From Mycobacterium colombiense (GTDB taxonomy: Bacteria > Actinomycetota > Actinomycetes > Mycobacteriales > Mycobacteriaceae): a stretch of DNA of 64,000 bases. Below the pieces are notes generated by a model. It worked only from the letters and a program-made list of their open reading frames with translations, was not told the DNA's origin and ran no database searches. The DNA lies in contig NZ_LZSX01000073.1 in assembly GCF_001665835.1 (NCBI RefSeq), positions 310,001 through 374,000 on the forward strand, written 5' to 3'. The position numbers and the translations under genes are program-made. Below, piece by piece: positions 24,223 through 32,498 of the stretch (the first letter of the stretch is position 1; each line of letters begins with the position of its first letter).

Positions 24223-25613
24223 CCACATTGGCGGCGCCACATTTCGTCCAGGGCGTATTGGTCGAGGGGGAAGGAGACCGTCACCGGTCGCGCGATCTGG
24301 GCGCCGACTTCGTCACTCCCGCAATCGATCTCGATGCACTCGTCATGCCGCGGTCGCAGCTGCCACCGCTGCTGGACGTCAAGCTCGCCGAGATCGTCGA
24401 CTTCCTGGCGGAAACCGGTGAGCGCCTGCAGTTGGATCGCAACCCGCACCTGCAGCAATGCCTGGAACTGATCGCGGCCACGAATCCGTTGCCGCGGCGC
24501 GTGGTGGAGAATCTCTATCGCCAAGCCCCGATGTACCTGACCAGGCCGCTGCTGAACAGCATGATCGATTCGAACTTCGCCGATCGCGAGGCGCTGGACG
24601 GGTGGGTCGAGCGCGTCGACATTCACGGCAACAAGGGGGCGGTACGCGCCTTCCCGTCCCGAATGATCCACATGCTGGCGGGCAATGCCCCGTCGGGCTG
24701 CGTCGCCTCGATCGCGCAGGGTGCCCTGGTCAAGGCCGTCAACGTGTTCAAGCTGCCCTCGAGTGACCCCTTCACCACGGTGGCGGTGCTGCGGACCATG
24801 GCCGAGATAGATCCGAATCACCCCGTCGTGCAGTCGATGTCGGCGGTCTACTGGCAGGGCGGCGACACCACCATCGAGCGCACGCTCTACCGGCCGCAGT
24901 ACTTCGACAAGATCGTCGCCTGGGGAGGCGGTGAGGCGATCAACAACGTGATCCAGTACCTGGGCCCGGGGATCCAACTGATCTCCTTCGACCCAAAGTC
25001 CTCCATCTCGATGATCGGGCGCGAGGTGTTCGAGTCCGACGACCGCGTCGCCGATGTCGCGGATCGCCTGGCGACCGACACCACGGTGTTCAACCAGGAG
25101 GCCTGCCTGGCGAGCCGCTTCGCGTTCGTGGAAGGTGAACGGCCCCAGGTCGAATCGTTGTGCGCAGCGCTGGCGCAGCGGCTGGCCGTGGACCGCGATT
25201 TCGCCTCGGCGGTGGGCCCGCCACTGACCTCGGAGGTGCGCGACGAGATCCAGGTGATGGAGGCCATGGGCGATCTCAAGGTCTGGGGCGGCTTCGACGG
25301 GCGCGGCCTGGTGATCCTTTCGGATCGGCCCGTCGAATTTCAGCCCACCAACAAGACATCGAATGTTGTCATGGTCCCGTCGCTCGATGACGCGGTCCGC
25401 TATGTCAACGTCGCCACTCAAACCATCGGTGTGTACCCGTACGAACGCAAGGCGCAGCTGCGGGATCGGCTGGCGAGCGCGGGGGCCCAACGTCTGTGCC
25501 GGCTGGGAACGGCGAACGCGCACGTGCTCGGTAGCCCGCACGATGCGATGTATCCGTTGCAGCGGTTCGTGCATTGGATGGGCGACGACGACATCGCCCG
25601 GGCCGGCGTATGA
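24219..25613 (+). CDS. LuxC-like acyl-CoA/acyl-protein reductase
   Basis: A 464-residue LuxC-family long-chain acyl reductase that would make aldehydes from activated fatty acids. The expected nucleophile is Cys296 in VFNQEACLASR. The NADPH region NAPSGCVASIAQGALVKAVNVFKLP and the late TQTIGVYPYE match the aldehyde-dehydrogenase-like fold. It overlaps the LuxE-like gene by four bases. No LuxD thioesterase or luciferase pair is present, so it is unlikely to serve bioluminescence. The product aldehyde could feed the neighbouring aldehyde dehydrogenase or a wax/lipid pathway. Confidence 0.85.
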   Translation: MTTLAAPHFVQGVLVEGEGDRHRSRDLGADFVTPAIDLDALVMPRSQLPPLLDVKLAEIVDFLAETGERLQLDRNPHLQQCLELIAATNPLPRRVVENLYRQAPMYLTRPLLNSMIDSNFADREALDGWVERVDIHGNKGAVRAFPSRMIHMLAGNAPSGCVASIAQGALVKAVNVFKLPSSDPFTTVAVLRTMAEIDPNHPVVQSMSAVYWQGGDTTIERTLYRPQYFDKIVAWGGGEAINNVIQYLGPGIQLISFDPKSSISMIGREVFESDDRVADVADRLATDTTVFNQEACLASRFAFVEGERPQVESLCAALAQRLAVDRDFASAVGPPLTSEVRDEIQVMEAMGDLKVWGGFDGRGLVILSDRPVEFQPTNKTSNVVMVPSLDDAVRYVNVATQTIGVYPYERKAQLRDRLASAGAQRLCRLGTANAHVLGSPHDAMYPLQRFVHWMGDDDIARAGV

Positions 25614-25670
25614 CGCTGCGGCCGCGCTGCGCGCTAGGTTGCGTGAGGGAGCAGGAGTAGAGGAGAAGCA

Positions 25671-26321
25671 GTGACCGGAGCAAGCGCGGACATCTGGGAA
25701 GTGATGTCGACGGCCCGAACGATCCGGCGCTTTACCGACGAACCGGTGGACGATGCGACTCTGGCGCGTTGCCTTGAGGCGGCCAGGTGGGCGCCCTCGG
25801 GCGCGAACGCGCAAGGCTGGCGTTTCGTGGTGCTACGCTCGCCCGAGCAGCGGGCCGTGGTGGCCAAGGCCGCGGCCCACGCTCTGGAAGTGATCGAGCC
25901 GGTCTACGGCATGAGCCGGCCGGCCGCCGACGACAACAGCCGCCGCGCCCGCACCTACCGTGCAACGTACGAATTGCACGACCGCGCCGGTGAATTCACC
26001 TCGGTGCTGTTCGTCCAGGCGCACTACCCGACCGCGTCGGAACTGCTGCTCGGCGGTTCGATTTTTCCCGCCATGCAGAACTTCCTGCTGGCCGCGCGCG
26101 CCCAGGGGCTCGGCGCCTGCCTGACCAGCTGGGCCTCGTATGGCGGTGAACAGCTGCTGAGGCAAGCCGTCGGCATACCGGAGGGCTGGATGGTCGCCGG
26201 TCACATCGTGGTCGGGTGGCCGAAGGGCAATCACGGGCCGCTGCGCCGCCGCCCGCTTGCCGAGTTCGTGAACCTCGACCGCTGGGACAACGCCGCCGAC
26301 GGCCTCGTGACCAGCGGTTAG
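25671..26321 (+). CDS. Nitroreductase-family protein
   Basis: A 216-residue FMN-dependent nitroreductase-like protein. The N-terminal STARTIRRFTDEPVDD and AARWAPSGANAQGWRF are the classic FMN-binding segments, and the later GLGACLTSW fits. GTG 25671 follows GAGGAGAAGC. It is 57 bases after the LuxC-like gene and could be co-transcribed with it. Such proteins reduce quinones, enones or nitro groups, or act as FMN destructases. Its role here is unknown. Confidence 0.88.
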   Translation: MTGASADIWEVMSTARTIRRFTDEPVDDATLARCLEAARWAPSGANAQGWRFVVLRSPEQRAVVAKAAAHALEVIEPVYGMSRPAADDNSRRARTYRATYELHDRAGEFTSVLFVQAHYPTASELLLGGSIFPAMQNFLLAARAQGLGACLTSWASYGGEQLLRQAVGIPEGWMVAGHIVVGWPKGNHGPLRRRPLAEFVNLDRWDNAADGLVTSG

Positions 26322-26399
26322 GTCGCTGTAGGAATTCCGCTCGTCACCGCCCTTACGGTGACCCCATGCCCGGATTGGGAGATTATTACTTCCGCAACC

Positions 26400-26414
26400 G
26401 AGAATGTTATTCTC
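26400..26414. promoter_or_regulatory. Perfect palindrome GAGAATGTTATTCTC
   Basis: Both six-base arms, GAGAAT and ATTCTC, are perfect around GTT. It ends 30 bases before the ATG of the small acyl-CoA dehydrogenase. TATTCT at 26408-26413 inside it could be a -10, so binding there would block transcription. It is one of two perfect copies in the window. Confidence 0.6.
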
Positions 26415-26444
26415 GCCTGACAGTGACGACGAGAGGCGGCGCGG

Positions 26445-27443
26445 ATGCTGTTGGAGTTCGATGCTGATCAGCGACTGTGGCAGGACACCGTGCGCGACGC
26501 CGTCGCGAAGCAGTGCCCGCCGTCGCTGGTGCGCAGCGTGGCGGAAGAGGGCGTCGACCCGAGCCCGCTGTGGAAATCGTATGTAGACCAGGGCTGGACC
26601 GAGCTCAGCGATGCGGACAGCGCCGTCGAGCTGGCCATCGTGCTCGAGGAGCTCGGTCGCGCCACCGATCCCACCCCGTTCCTGGCGACGATGAGCCAGT
26701 TCGCGCCGCTCGCCGGCGACCGCTTCGACCCACACCAATCGGGCACCGCGGTCTACGGCGGGGTCGCGGCGCACCGCGACGCCGAGGGCTGGGTGCTGGA
26801 CGGCACGGCCCGTCACGTGCTCGACGGCGATCGCGCGGATCGGCTGGCCGTGGTGACCGATGCGGGGGTGTTCCTCGTTGAATCCAGTCAGGTGTCGGCC
26901 CGGCGCTCGGCGGTGTTCGACCCGGTGCTGCACGTCGCCGACCTGTCGTTCGCGGGGGTTCGGGTACCCGACAGCGAGCGGCTGACCGTCAACGCCGAGC
27001 GCGCGCATCACCTTGCGCTGACCGGCATGGCCATCACGATGGTCGGCGCCTGCCAACGCATCCTCGACCTGGTGCTCGAGCACGTCAAAAGCCGTCAGCA
27101 GTTCGGCGTGGCGATCGGCTCCTTCCAGGCCGTCCAGCACAAGGCCGCCGACATGCACGTCGCGGTGGAACGCGCCCGCGCCCTCGCATACTTCGCCGCG
27201 CTGACGATCGCGGCCGACGATCCCCGCCGCCGGCTGGCGGCCGCGATGGCCAAGGCATCGGCGGGGGAGTGCCAGTCGCTGGTGTTCCGGCACGGCCTGC
27301 AGCTCCATGGCGCAATGGGATTCACGTGGGAGAACGACCTGCAGTTCGCGCTGAAACGAGCCAAAGCGGGTGAGCTGATGCTCGGTGGCGCGGCGGAGCA
27401 CCGGGCGCGGATCGCGGAGGAATACCGTGCAGCTGACTTTTGA
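26445..27443 (+). CDS. Acyl-CoA dehydrogenase, small subunit type
   Basis: A 332-residue acyl-CoA dehydrogenase. It keeps the C-terminal domain with the FAD motif SRQQFGVAIGSFQAVQHKAADM and QLHGAMGFTWEND, but it has a shortened N-terminal and middle region. Such proteins pair with a longer partner to form alpha2beta2 dehydrogenases, as in cholesterol degradation. Its stop overlaps the next gene by 17 bases (27427-27443), supporting pairing. It is preceded by the perfect palindrome. It probably acts on an acyl-CoA attached to a bulky ring. Confidence 0.92.
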   Translation: MLLEFDADQRLWQDTVRDAVAKQCPPSLVRSVAEEGVDPSPLWKSYVDQGWTELSDADSAVELAIVLEELGRATDPTPFLATMSQFAPLAGDRFDPHQSGTAVYGGVAAHRDAEGWVLDGTARHVLDGDRADRLAVVTDAGVFLVESSQVSARRSAVFDPVLHVADLSFAGVRVPDSERLTVNAERAHHLALTGMAITMVGACQRILDLVLEHVKSRQQFGVAIGSFQAVQHKAADMHVAVERARALAYFAALTIAADDPRRRLAAAMAKASAGECQSLVFRHGLQLHGAMGFTWENDLQFALKRAKAGELMLGGAAEHRARIAEEYRAADF

Positions 27444-28602
27444 TTCCGACGTCGAGGAGTTCCGGGCGGAGTTCTCGGCGTTCCTCGACGAAAACCTGCC
27501 CCCCGCAAGCGAAACGCTCGAGCGGCCCCGGTCGGTCTCGCACATGCCGCAGTGGGCACGCGCCTGGCAGCGGCTGTTGTTCGACAACGGCTGGCTGCTG
27601 CCCAGCCAGCCACCGGAATTCGGCGGCCGCAACGCGACGGTCATTCAGCAGTTCGTCTACCTCGAGGAACTCAGCCGCCGCCGGATCTACCACAGCTTCA
27701 ACCCGCAGGGCGTGAACATCGTTGGGGCGTCGCTGTTGTCGTTCGGCAGCGACGAACAGAAGCGGCGCTGGGCGGTCCCGATCCTGCGGGCCGAGATCAC
27801 CGCGTCACTCGGGATGAGCGAACCCAGTGCCGGTTCCGACCTGGCGTCGCTGCGGACCCGCGCGGTACTCGACGGCGATCACTTCGTGGTCAATGGTCAG
27901 AAGGTGTGGACCTCGGGTGCCCACGACGCTGACGTCCTGCTGACGTTCGTCCGTACCAATCCAGATGCGCCGAAGCACAAGGGAATCAGCGCGCTCGTCA
28001 TCCCCACCGACATCCCGGGCCTGGTGCGCCGGCCGTTTCCGTCGATCTGCGGCGTCGACGACCTGGATTTCAACGAGGTGTTCTTCACCGACGTGCGGGT
28101 GCCGGCCGAGAACCTGGTCGGCGAGCTCGACCAGGGCTGGCGGGTGGCCAACGGATCGCTGGGCCACGAGCGCACCATGATGTGGCTGGGTTTCGCCGAT
28201 CGCCTCGAGAACATGATTGATGACTTCCATCCCGGCACCGAGGTCGAGCGTGACCAATACGCCAGCACGATCATGGACAGGCAGGCGCTGCGCCTGCTGG
28301 GTTCGGCGGCCCTGGCCCGCGCCGCGCGCGGCGAAGATGACGTGGCCGCGATCTCGGTGCTCAAGCTGCTCGGTTCCGAAGCGGAGTTGCGCGGCATGGA
28401 ACTGGCGTTGACGTCCGCGGGATCCGAGGGCCTCGTGCACCCCGGGCTCACGGGCCCGTATGCGCACATGAACCTCGACCACTACTTCGCCAGCTGGTTC
28501 GAGCGCTACGCCCGCAGCTTCTCCGGGACCATCGCCGGCGGCACCTCCGAGATCCAGCGCAACATCATCGCCCAGCGGGTGCTCGGCCTGCCGCGCGGCT
28601 AG
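27427..28602 (+). CDS. Acyl-CoA dehydrogenase, large partner subunit
   Basis: A 391-residue acyl-CoA dehydrogenase starting at GTG inside the end of the previous gene. It contains SLGMSEPSAGSDLAS, VWTSGAHDADVLLTFVRT and TIAGGTSEIQRN. The usual YEGT glutamate is Gly; the Glu of GHERT is the likely base. It is a paralogue of 12224-13399, with the same length and near-identical motifs. With the small subunit it would form a heterotetramer that introduces a double bond into a CoA ester. Confidence 0.93.
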   Translation: MQLTFDSDVEEFRAEFSAFLDENLPPASETLERPRSVSHMPQWARAWQRLLFDNGWLLPSQPPEFGGRNATVIQQFVYLEELSRRRIYHSFNPQGVNIVGASLLSFGSDEQKRRWAVPILRAEITASLGMSEPSAGSDLASLRTRAVLDGDHFVVNGQKVWTSGAHDADVLLTFVRTNPDAPKHKGISALVIPTDIPGLVRRPFPSICGVDDLDFNEVFFTDVRVPAENLVGELDQGWRVANGSLGHERTMMWLGFADRLENMIDDFHPGTEVERDQYASTIMDRQALRLLGSAALARAARGEDDVAAISVLKLLGSEAELRGMELALTSAGSEGLVHPGLTGPYAHMNLDHYFASWFERYARSFSGTIAGGTSEIQRNIIAQRVLGLPRG

Positions 28603-28607
28603 CGCGG

Positions 28608-30002
28608 TCAGAGGGCTTGCTGAGAGACATTGCCGGCCAACGGCATCCGGGCCGCGTCCGGAGTGCCGAGCTGGCCTGCCAGCCACGGCAATGCCGTGGC
28701 GAATACCGTGCCGGCGGTCGGCCAGTCGTGCTTTCCGGGCTGGGCGACCACCGCGCAGTCGATGCCGTTCGCCCGGCCGAGCTGGCACAGGGAAGCGGCG
28801 GCCGCAGCCTGGTTGCCCGGGTCAGAGGCCGCACCCCGGCTTGCGACAGAGAGCGCGGCGCTATCGACAATCGTGATGTTGCGATGCGGCGTCGGCGGAC
28901 CACCAGAGGAGATGGCGAACCAGCCGGATACCCCGGTGTAGCGACCGTGGCGGTTGATCACTGTGGTCGGGTCGAATTTTGCCCACGCGTCGGCGTCGCC
29001 GTCGAAAAGGTCGGCGATGGTTTGTTCCTTGGTTCCGGTGTTGGGGGTCAGGTCGCCCTCGATGTCGACGAACGAGCTGAACATGTCGGGGTGCATGACG
29101 GTGAGATCCACTGCGGTTGTCCCGCCCATTGACCAGCCGACGATGCCCCAGTGGGACGGGTCGGGGCTGACGCCGAAGTTCGAGACCATATAGGGCACAA
29201 CGTCTTTAGTCAGATGGTCGGCGGCATTGCCGCGGGTTCCGTTGACGCCTTCGGTGTCGTTGTCGAACGCCCCGCTCGGGTCCACGAACACCAGCACCGG
29301 TGCATTGCCGTCGTGCGCGGCGGCAAAGGCGTCGACGGTCTGTACGGCGTTGCCGGCGCGCACCCAGTCGGCGGGCGTGTTGACCATGCCGCCGATCATC
29401 ATCACCGTCGGCAGCTGCGGCGGCGGTGAACTCGCGAACCACGCCGGCGGCAGGTAGACGAGTTCCTCGCGGTGCTTGAAATGCGACGCGTCATCGGGCG
29501 TCTGCACCGACACCAGGCCGCCGTGCGGCGGCTTGGCTCCCTTCGCCGCCAACGCGATCACGGCGGCCTTGTCGGTCTGGTTGGGCAGCCGAACGGAGGT
29601 GATCTGCTCCCACGCGCTCTGCACGGTTTGGAAGTAGCCGACCCATTGGTTGAGCACGAGCAGCGAGCAGAGCAGGCACAGCGGCACCGCCAGGATCGAT
29701 AGTGCACGTCGCCACAATCGTGCGCCGCGCCAGCCCAGGATCAGCACCGCCGTGGCCATGCCGAGCAGCGCGATCCACACGTACAGCGCGTCCGGCGCCG
29801 ACTTGCTGGCGCCGTCGGCGATGCAGGAATGCGCCCCGAGGGCCGTCATGACTCCGGCGACGGCGGCGGCGGGCAGCCACAGCAGGCGCCAACGACGCGA
29901 GCGCCACCCGGCGGCGAGCCCCAGCATGATCGGCGTGACGATCTGGGCCGTGATCGGCACCCAACCGTGGATCAGAGATATGTGGTTGCCCAGAAGCGAC
30001 AT
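28608..30002 (-). CDS. Membrane-anchored esterase/alpha-beta hydrolase
   Basis: A 464-residue protein with four predicted N-terminal membrane segments (about 12-30, 42-60, 72-92 and 98-118), then an exported alpha/beta hydrolase domain. The nucleophile is Ser291 in GWSMGG. The catalytic domain resembles the antigen 85/mycolyltransferase-like esterases with VFVDPSGAFDNDTEG and a late KHDWPTAG histidine. ATG 30002 follows GAGAGGAGG; the open frame extends much further (to 30584) but that part is non-coding. It may act on cell-envelope lipids. It converges on the acyl-CoA dehydrogenase gene. Confidence 0.85.
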   Translation of the reverse strand: MSLLGNHISLIHGWVPITAQIVTPIMLGLAAGWRSRRWRLLWLPAAAVAGVMTALGAHSCIADGASKSAPDALYVWIALLGMATAVLILGWRGARLWRRALSILAVPLCLLCSLLVLNQWVGYFQTVQSAWEQITSVRLPNQTDKAAVIALAAKGAKPPHGGLVSVQTPDDASHFKHREELVYLPPAWFASSPPPQLPTVMMIGGMVNTPADWVRAGNAVQTVDAFAAAHDGNAPVLVFVDPSGAFDNDTEGVNGTRGNAADHLTKDVVPYMVSNFGVSPDPSHWGIVGWSMGGTTAVDLTVMHPDMFSSFVDIEGDLTPNTGTKEQTIADLFDGDADAWAKFDPTTVINRHGRYTGVSGWFAISSGGPPTPHRNITIVDSAALSVASRGAASDPGNQAAAAASLCQLGRANGIDCAVVAQPGKHDWPTAGTVFATALPWLAGQLGTPDAARMPLAGNVSQQAL

Positions 30003-30190
30003 GGCGATTCCTCCTCTCAGCTGCCAGCGATCCAGCTGCGTGAAAAAAGGATCGAATGCCGACCTCGGCGAATCCTTGGTGGATTCTTGGGCGGTCCGGC
30101 GTGCAGCGCGGGGGTGCAACCTCGGGTGCGAATCTGGCGTGTTCCAGTGAATGAGTCCAACCAGTTCTAGAGTCCTGAAGCCCGGTATAG

Positions 30191-30480
30191 ACGCGATTCC
30201 CCCAACCTGAGGTCCGTCATCAACCAGTTGCGGTGGAGTTCGCCTCTGCGGACCCGCTGCCGGACGACAGCACCCGCGGCGCGCACCCGGTCGCCACCAT
30301 CTCCGCACCGGTTCTCGACGCCGACGACCGCATTGCGCTTGTTCTCGCCATACACCCGTTGCGCCATGAGCGATTCGCGAGATCCGGACTGCCGCGAAGC
30401 TACTGCCGCCTGGTCGACCATCTGCGGGAACTCCTAGGATCGGTTCACCAGGGTGGCCGTCCGCTGCCACAATTCGTCGC
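30191..30480 (+). pseudogene. Possible remnant of an IclR-like regulator (C-terminal effector domain)
   Basis: The 431-base gap 30003-30433 has no intact gene. From 30191 a frame reads TRFPQPEVRHQPVAVEFAS, then HPVATISAPVLDADDRIALVLAIHP, which resembles the end of an IclR-type or similar effector-binding domain. It lacks the DNA-binding half and its own start, and the frame continues antisense into the SDR gene without a stop where one is expected. This suggests a truncated, decayed gene. The 3' limit is approximate. Confidence 0.35.
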
Positions 30481-31276
30481 TGTGGCGAGGGTCGTAAGTG
30501 ATCCGGTGCGCGCGACCGACGCGGCGTTTCACGAAGTAATCGCCGGCGGGCTCGAAGTCTTGACTCTCGTCCGCAGCCAGCCACACCAGTTGATCACACG
30601 CTGCCTCCGGGGTGATACCGACGAGCCGTTCGGAGTGCGCTCGCTCCATGACCTTCAGAAGGCGTGAACCCGATGCCGGGCCGAAGTTGCTGTTGACGAA
30701 GCCGGGGTGAAACGACGCGGCGGAAACACCGAGCCCGCCGTAGCGACGGTGCAATTCGCGAGTGAACATAACGAGCGCGATCTTGGACCGCCCGTAAGCA
30801 ACCGTCGGGCGCACCGGCTTCACGCAGAGCAGGTCGTCCACCGACACACCTGGACGCACCAATCGTTGCGACGAGCTCGACGTGCAGATGATCCGCGCCT
30901 TGGAGGCGACCAACACGTCCATCAACAAGGTGGTAAGTAGGAACGCCGCAAGGTAGTTCACCTGAAGCACGCTGTCGAACCCGTCAACGGTGAGGCCGTC
31001 CGCCGCAAAGACACTTCCGGCATTGTTGGCCAGCACGTCGATTCGCCGATAACGCTGCCGCAGATCCCCGGCCAACGTACGCACCTGGGCGAGGTCGGAG
31101 AAATCCGCACAGAAATAGTCGGTTCCGAGTTCGTCGGCAAGCGCCTTCGTCTTCGACACGGAGCGACCGACGACGACGACGTTGTCGCCGGCCGCCGCCA
31201 ACCGCCGGGCTGCTGCTGCACCGACGCCGTCGCTGGACCCAGTGATGACGATGGTCCGCTCCGACACGTGTGCCAT
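30434..31276 (-). CDS. Short-chain dehydrogenase/reductase
   Basis: A 280-residue SDR. The cofactor motif GSSDGVG is near the N-terminus, NNAG follows, SSSSQ supplies the catalytic serine, and YGRSK is the active-site Tyr/Lys. The pattern fits retinol dehydrogenase/oxidoreductase-like SDRs, and the C-terminus is long. ATG 31276 is chosen; GTG 31291 is possible. It is divergent from the DapB-like gene, and TACTG repeats lie between them. The substrate is probably an alcohol or ketone. Confidence 0.88.
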   Translation of the reverse strand: MAHVSERTIVITGSSDGVGAAAARRLAAAGDNVVVVGRSVSKTKALADELGTDYFCADFSDLAQVRTLAGDLRQRYRRIDVLANNAGSVFAADGLTVDGFDSVLQVNYLAAFLLTTLLMDVLVASKARIICTSSSSQRLVRPGVSVDDLLCVKPVRPTVAYGRSKIALVMFTRELHRRYGGLGVSAASFHPGFVNSNFGPASGSRLLKVMERAHSERLVGITPEAACDQLVWLAADESQDFEPAGDYFVKRRVGRAHRITYDPRHSDELWQRTATLVNRS

Positions 31277-31294
31277 ACCCCTCGTCTGCACCGT

Positions 31295-31337
31295 TACTGC
31301 AACGGCTACTGGTAAGACATACTGGTGTCACCTACAG
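31295..31337. repeat. Four phased TACTG-type direct repeats in a divergent promoter
   Basis: TACTG occurs at 31295-31299, 31307-31311 and 31320-31324, and TACAG at 31333-31337, with spacings of 12, 13 and 13 bases. They fall in the 117-base region between the SDR and the DapB-like gene. Phased direct repeats are typical of regulators that bind tandem half-sites. The evidence is spacing and position only. Confidence 0.35.
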
Positions 31338-31393
31338 TAAGTTGTGAACTGTCGAATTGGCAACCGCTCTTAGCGCCCTGAGAGGCTAGACCC

Positions 31394-32494
31394 GTGACTT
31401 CATCTCCTGACACCGCGAAGCGTCGCGTCGTTCACGTCGGCACCGGCATGACGGGCAGCGTTGCGCTGCGCGCAATCATCGACGACCCAGCACTGGACCT
31501 GATCGGGGTCAAGGTGTCCTCGCCGGCGAAGGTAGGCACGGATGCCGGCGCGTTGTGCGGCCGTCCCGATGTCGGCATCGCGGCCACCGACGATCGGGCG
31601 GCAGTCCTCGACGCCAAGCCCGATTGCATCGCCTACTGCGCGACCGCCGTCCGACGTGAAGACGAGGTGATCGCCGACATCGTCGGCTACCTGGAAGCCG
31701 GCATCAACGTGGTCACCATCTCCGCCATTCCGATGGTGTATCCGAAGGCGGCACCGGCCAATTGGCGCGAACCGCTTGAAAACGCCGCGCGTGAAGGTAG
31801 CTCGACCTTCTACGCCACCGGGTGCGAACCCGGCTTCGTCAGTCTCAATCTGCCCACCGCCCTGCTGGCGGGTGCAGGGGTGATCGACACCTACCGCATG
31901 GACGAGTACGCCCTCGACCTCGACTTGGCCTATCCGATCTGGGAGGTGCTGCATGAGTCGATGGGCTTCGGAAAGCCCAACGGCCACGTCCCGATTCGCA
32001 TCGCTGTCGGCAAGGTGAACAACGACTGGGAACCCGTCGTGCGCTACATCGCCGACACACTCGGCATGGACGTCCAACGAGTGGCACTGGACTGGGAGAC
32101 GATCCTGGCTCCGCACGATCTGGATACCGCACTCGGGGTGATCCCGAAGGGCACCATCTGCGGCCACCGCTGGCAACTCGCCGCGATGCACGACGAGCGT
32201 CCCGTCGTCTCGGTTCAGTACTTCGCCGCGGTGACCTCGACTCCGTGGCCCGACTCTTGGCCGCGCCCAGCGCAACCCGGCAAGGGAGGCATGGTGTTTC
32301 GCATCGAAGGAAACCCGAACATGACCCTCGACCTACATCTGGACCCCGCACCAGGCGACTCCACCAATCCCGGCGTCGCCGCGACGGCGATGGCGGCGAT
32401 CAACGCCATCCCCGCGGTCATCGACGCCGCGCCCGGACTGCTAGGCGCGCCACTGGCCGGCCCGTCGATAGTGACCCGTCAGATCCGGCGCTGA
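31394..32494 (+). CDS. DapB-like NAD(P)-dependent dehydrogenase
   Basis: A 366-residue protein with a dihydrodipicolinate reductase-like N-terminal Rossmann domain (VVHVGTGMTGSVALRAI at about 12-28). In mycobacteria this family, often labelled amine dehydrogenase-like, is abundant and not linked to lysine synthesis. The C-terminal part includes RPVVSVQYFAAVTSTPW and GGMVFRIEGNPNMTLDL. GTG 31394 follows GAGAGG. Four bases separate it from the P450 gene, so both are probably one operon. The function is likely oxidation or reduction of a pathway intermediate. Confidence 0.8.
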   Translation: MTSSPDTAKRRVVHVGTGMTGSVALRAIIDDPALDLIGVKVSSPAKVGTDAGALCGRPDVGIAATDDRAAVLDAKPDCIAYCATAVRREDEVIADIVGYLEAGINVVTISAIPMVYPKAAPANWREPLENAAREGSSTFYATGCEPGFVSLNLPTALLAGAGVIDTYRMDEYALDLDLAYPIWEVLHESMGFGKPNGHVPIRIAVGKVNNDWEPVVRYIADTLGMDVQRVALDWETILAPHDLDTALGVIPKGTICGHRWQLAAMHDERPVVSVQYFAAVTSTPWPDSWPRPAQPGKGGMVFRIEGNPNMTLDLHLDPAPGDSTNPGVAATAMAAINAIPAVIDAAPGLLGAPLAGPSIVTRQIRR

Positions 32495-32498
32495 CACG

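Noticed and set aside
24201..25814. Long antisense open frame of 537 codons opposite the LuxC-like gene
   Set aside because: High-GC coding DNA often leaves the opposite strand open. The plus strand has clear LuxC motifs and a catalytic cysteine; the antisense protein has no recognisable pattern.
25833..27644. Long antisense open frame of about 600 codons
   Set aside because: It covers the nitroreductase and acyl-CoA dehydrogenase genes on the opposite strand, whose motifs are strong. The frame is a shadow.
30003..30584. N-terminal extension of the membrane esterase from the open frame up to 30584
   Set aside because: The extension is Arg/Pro-rich without domain character. The ATG at 30002 has a strong ribosome site and starts directly at the membrane segments.
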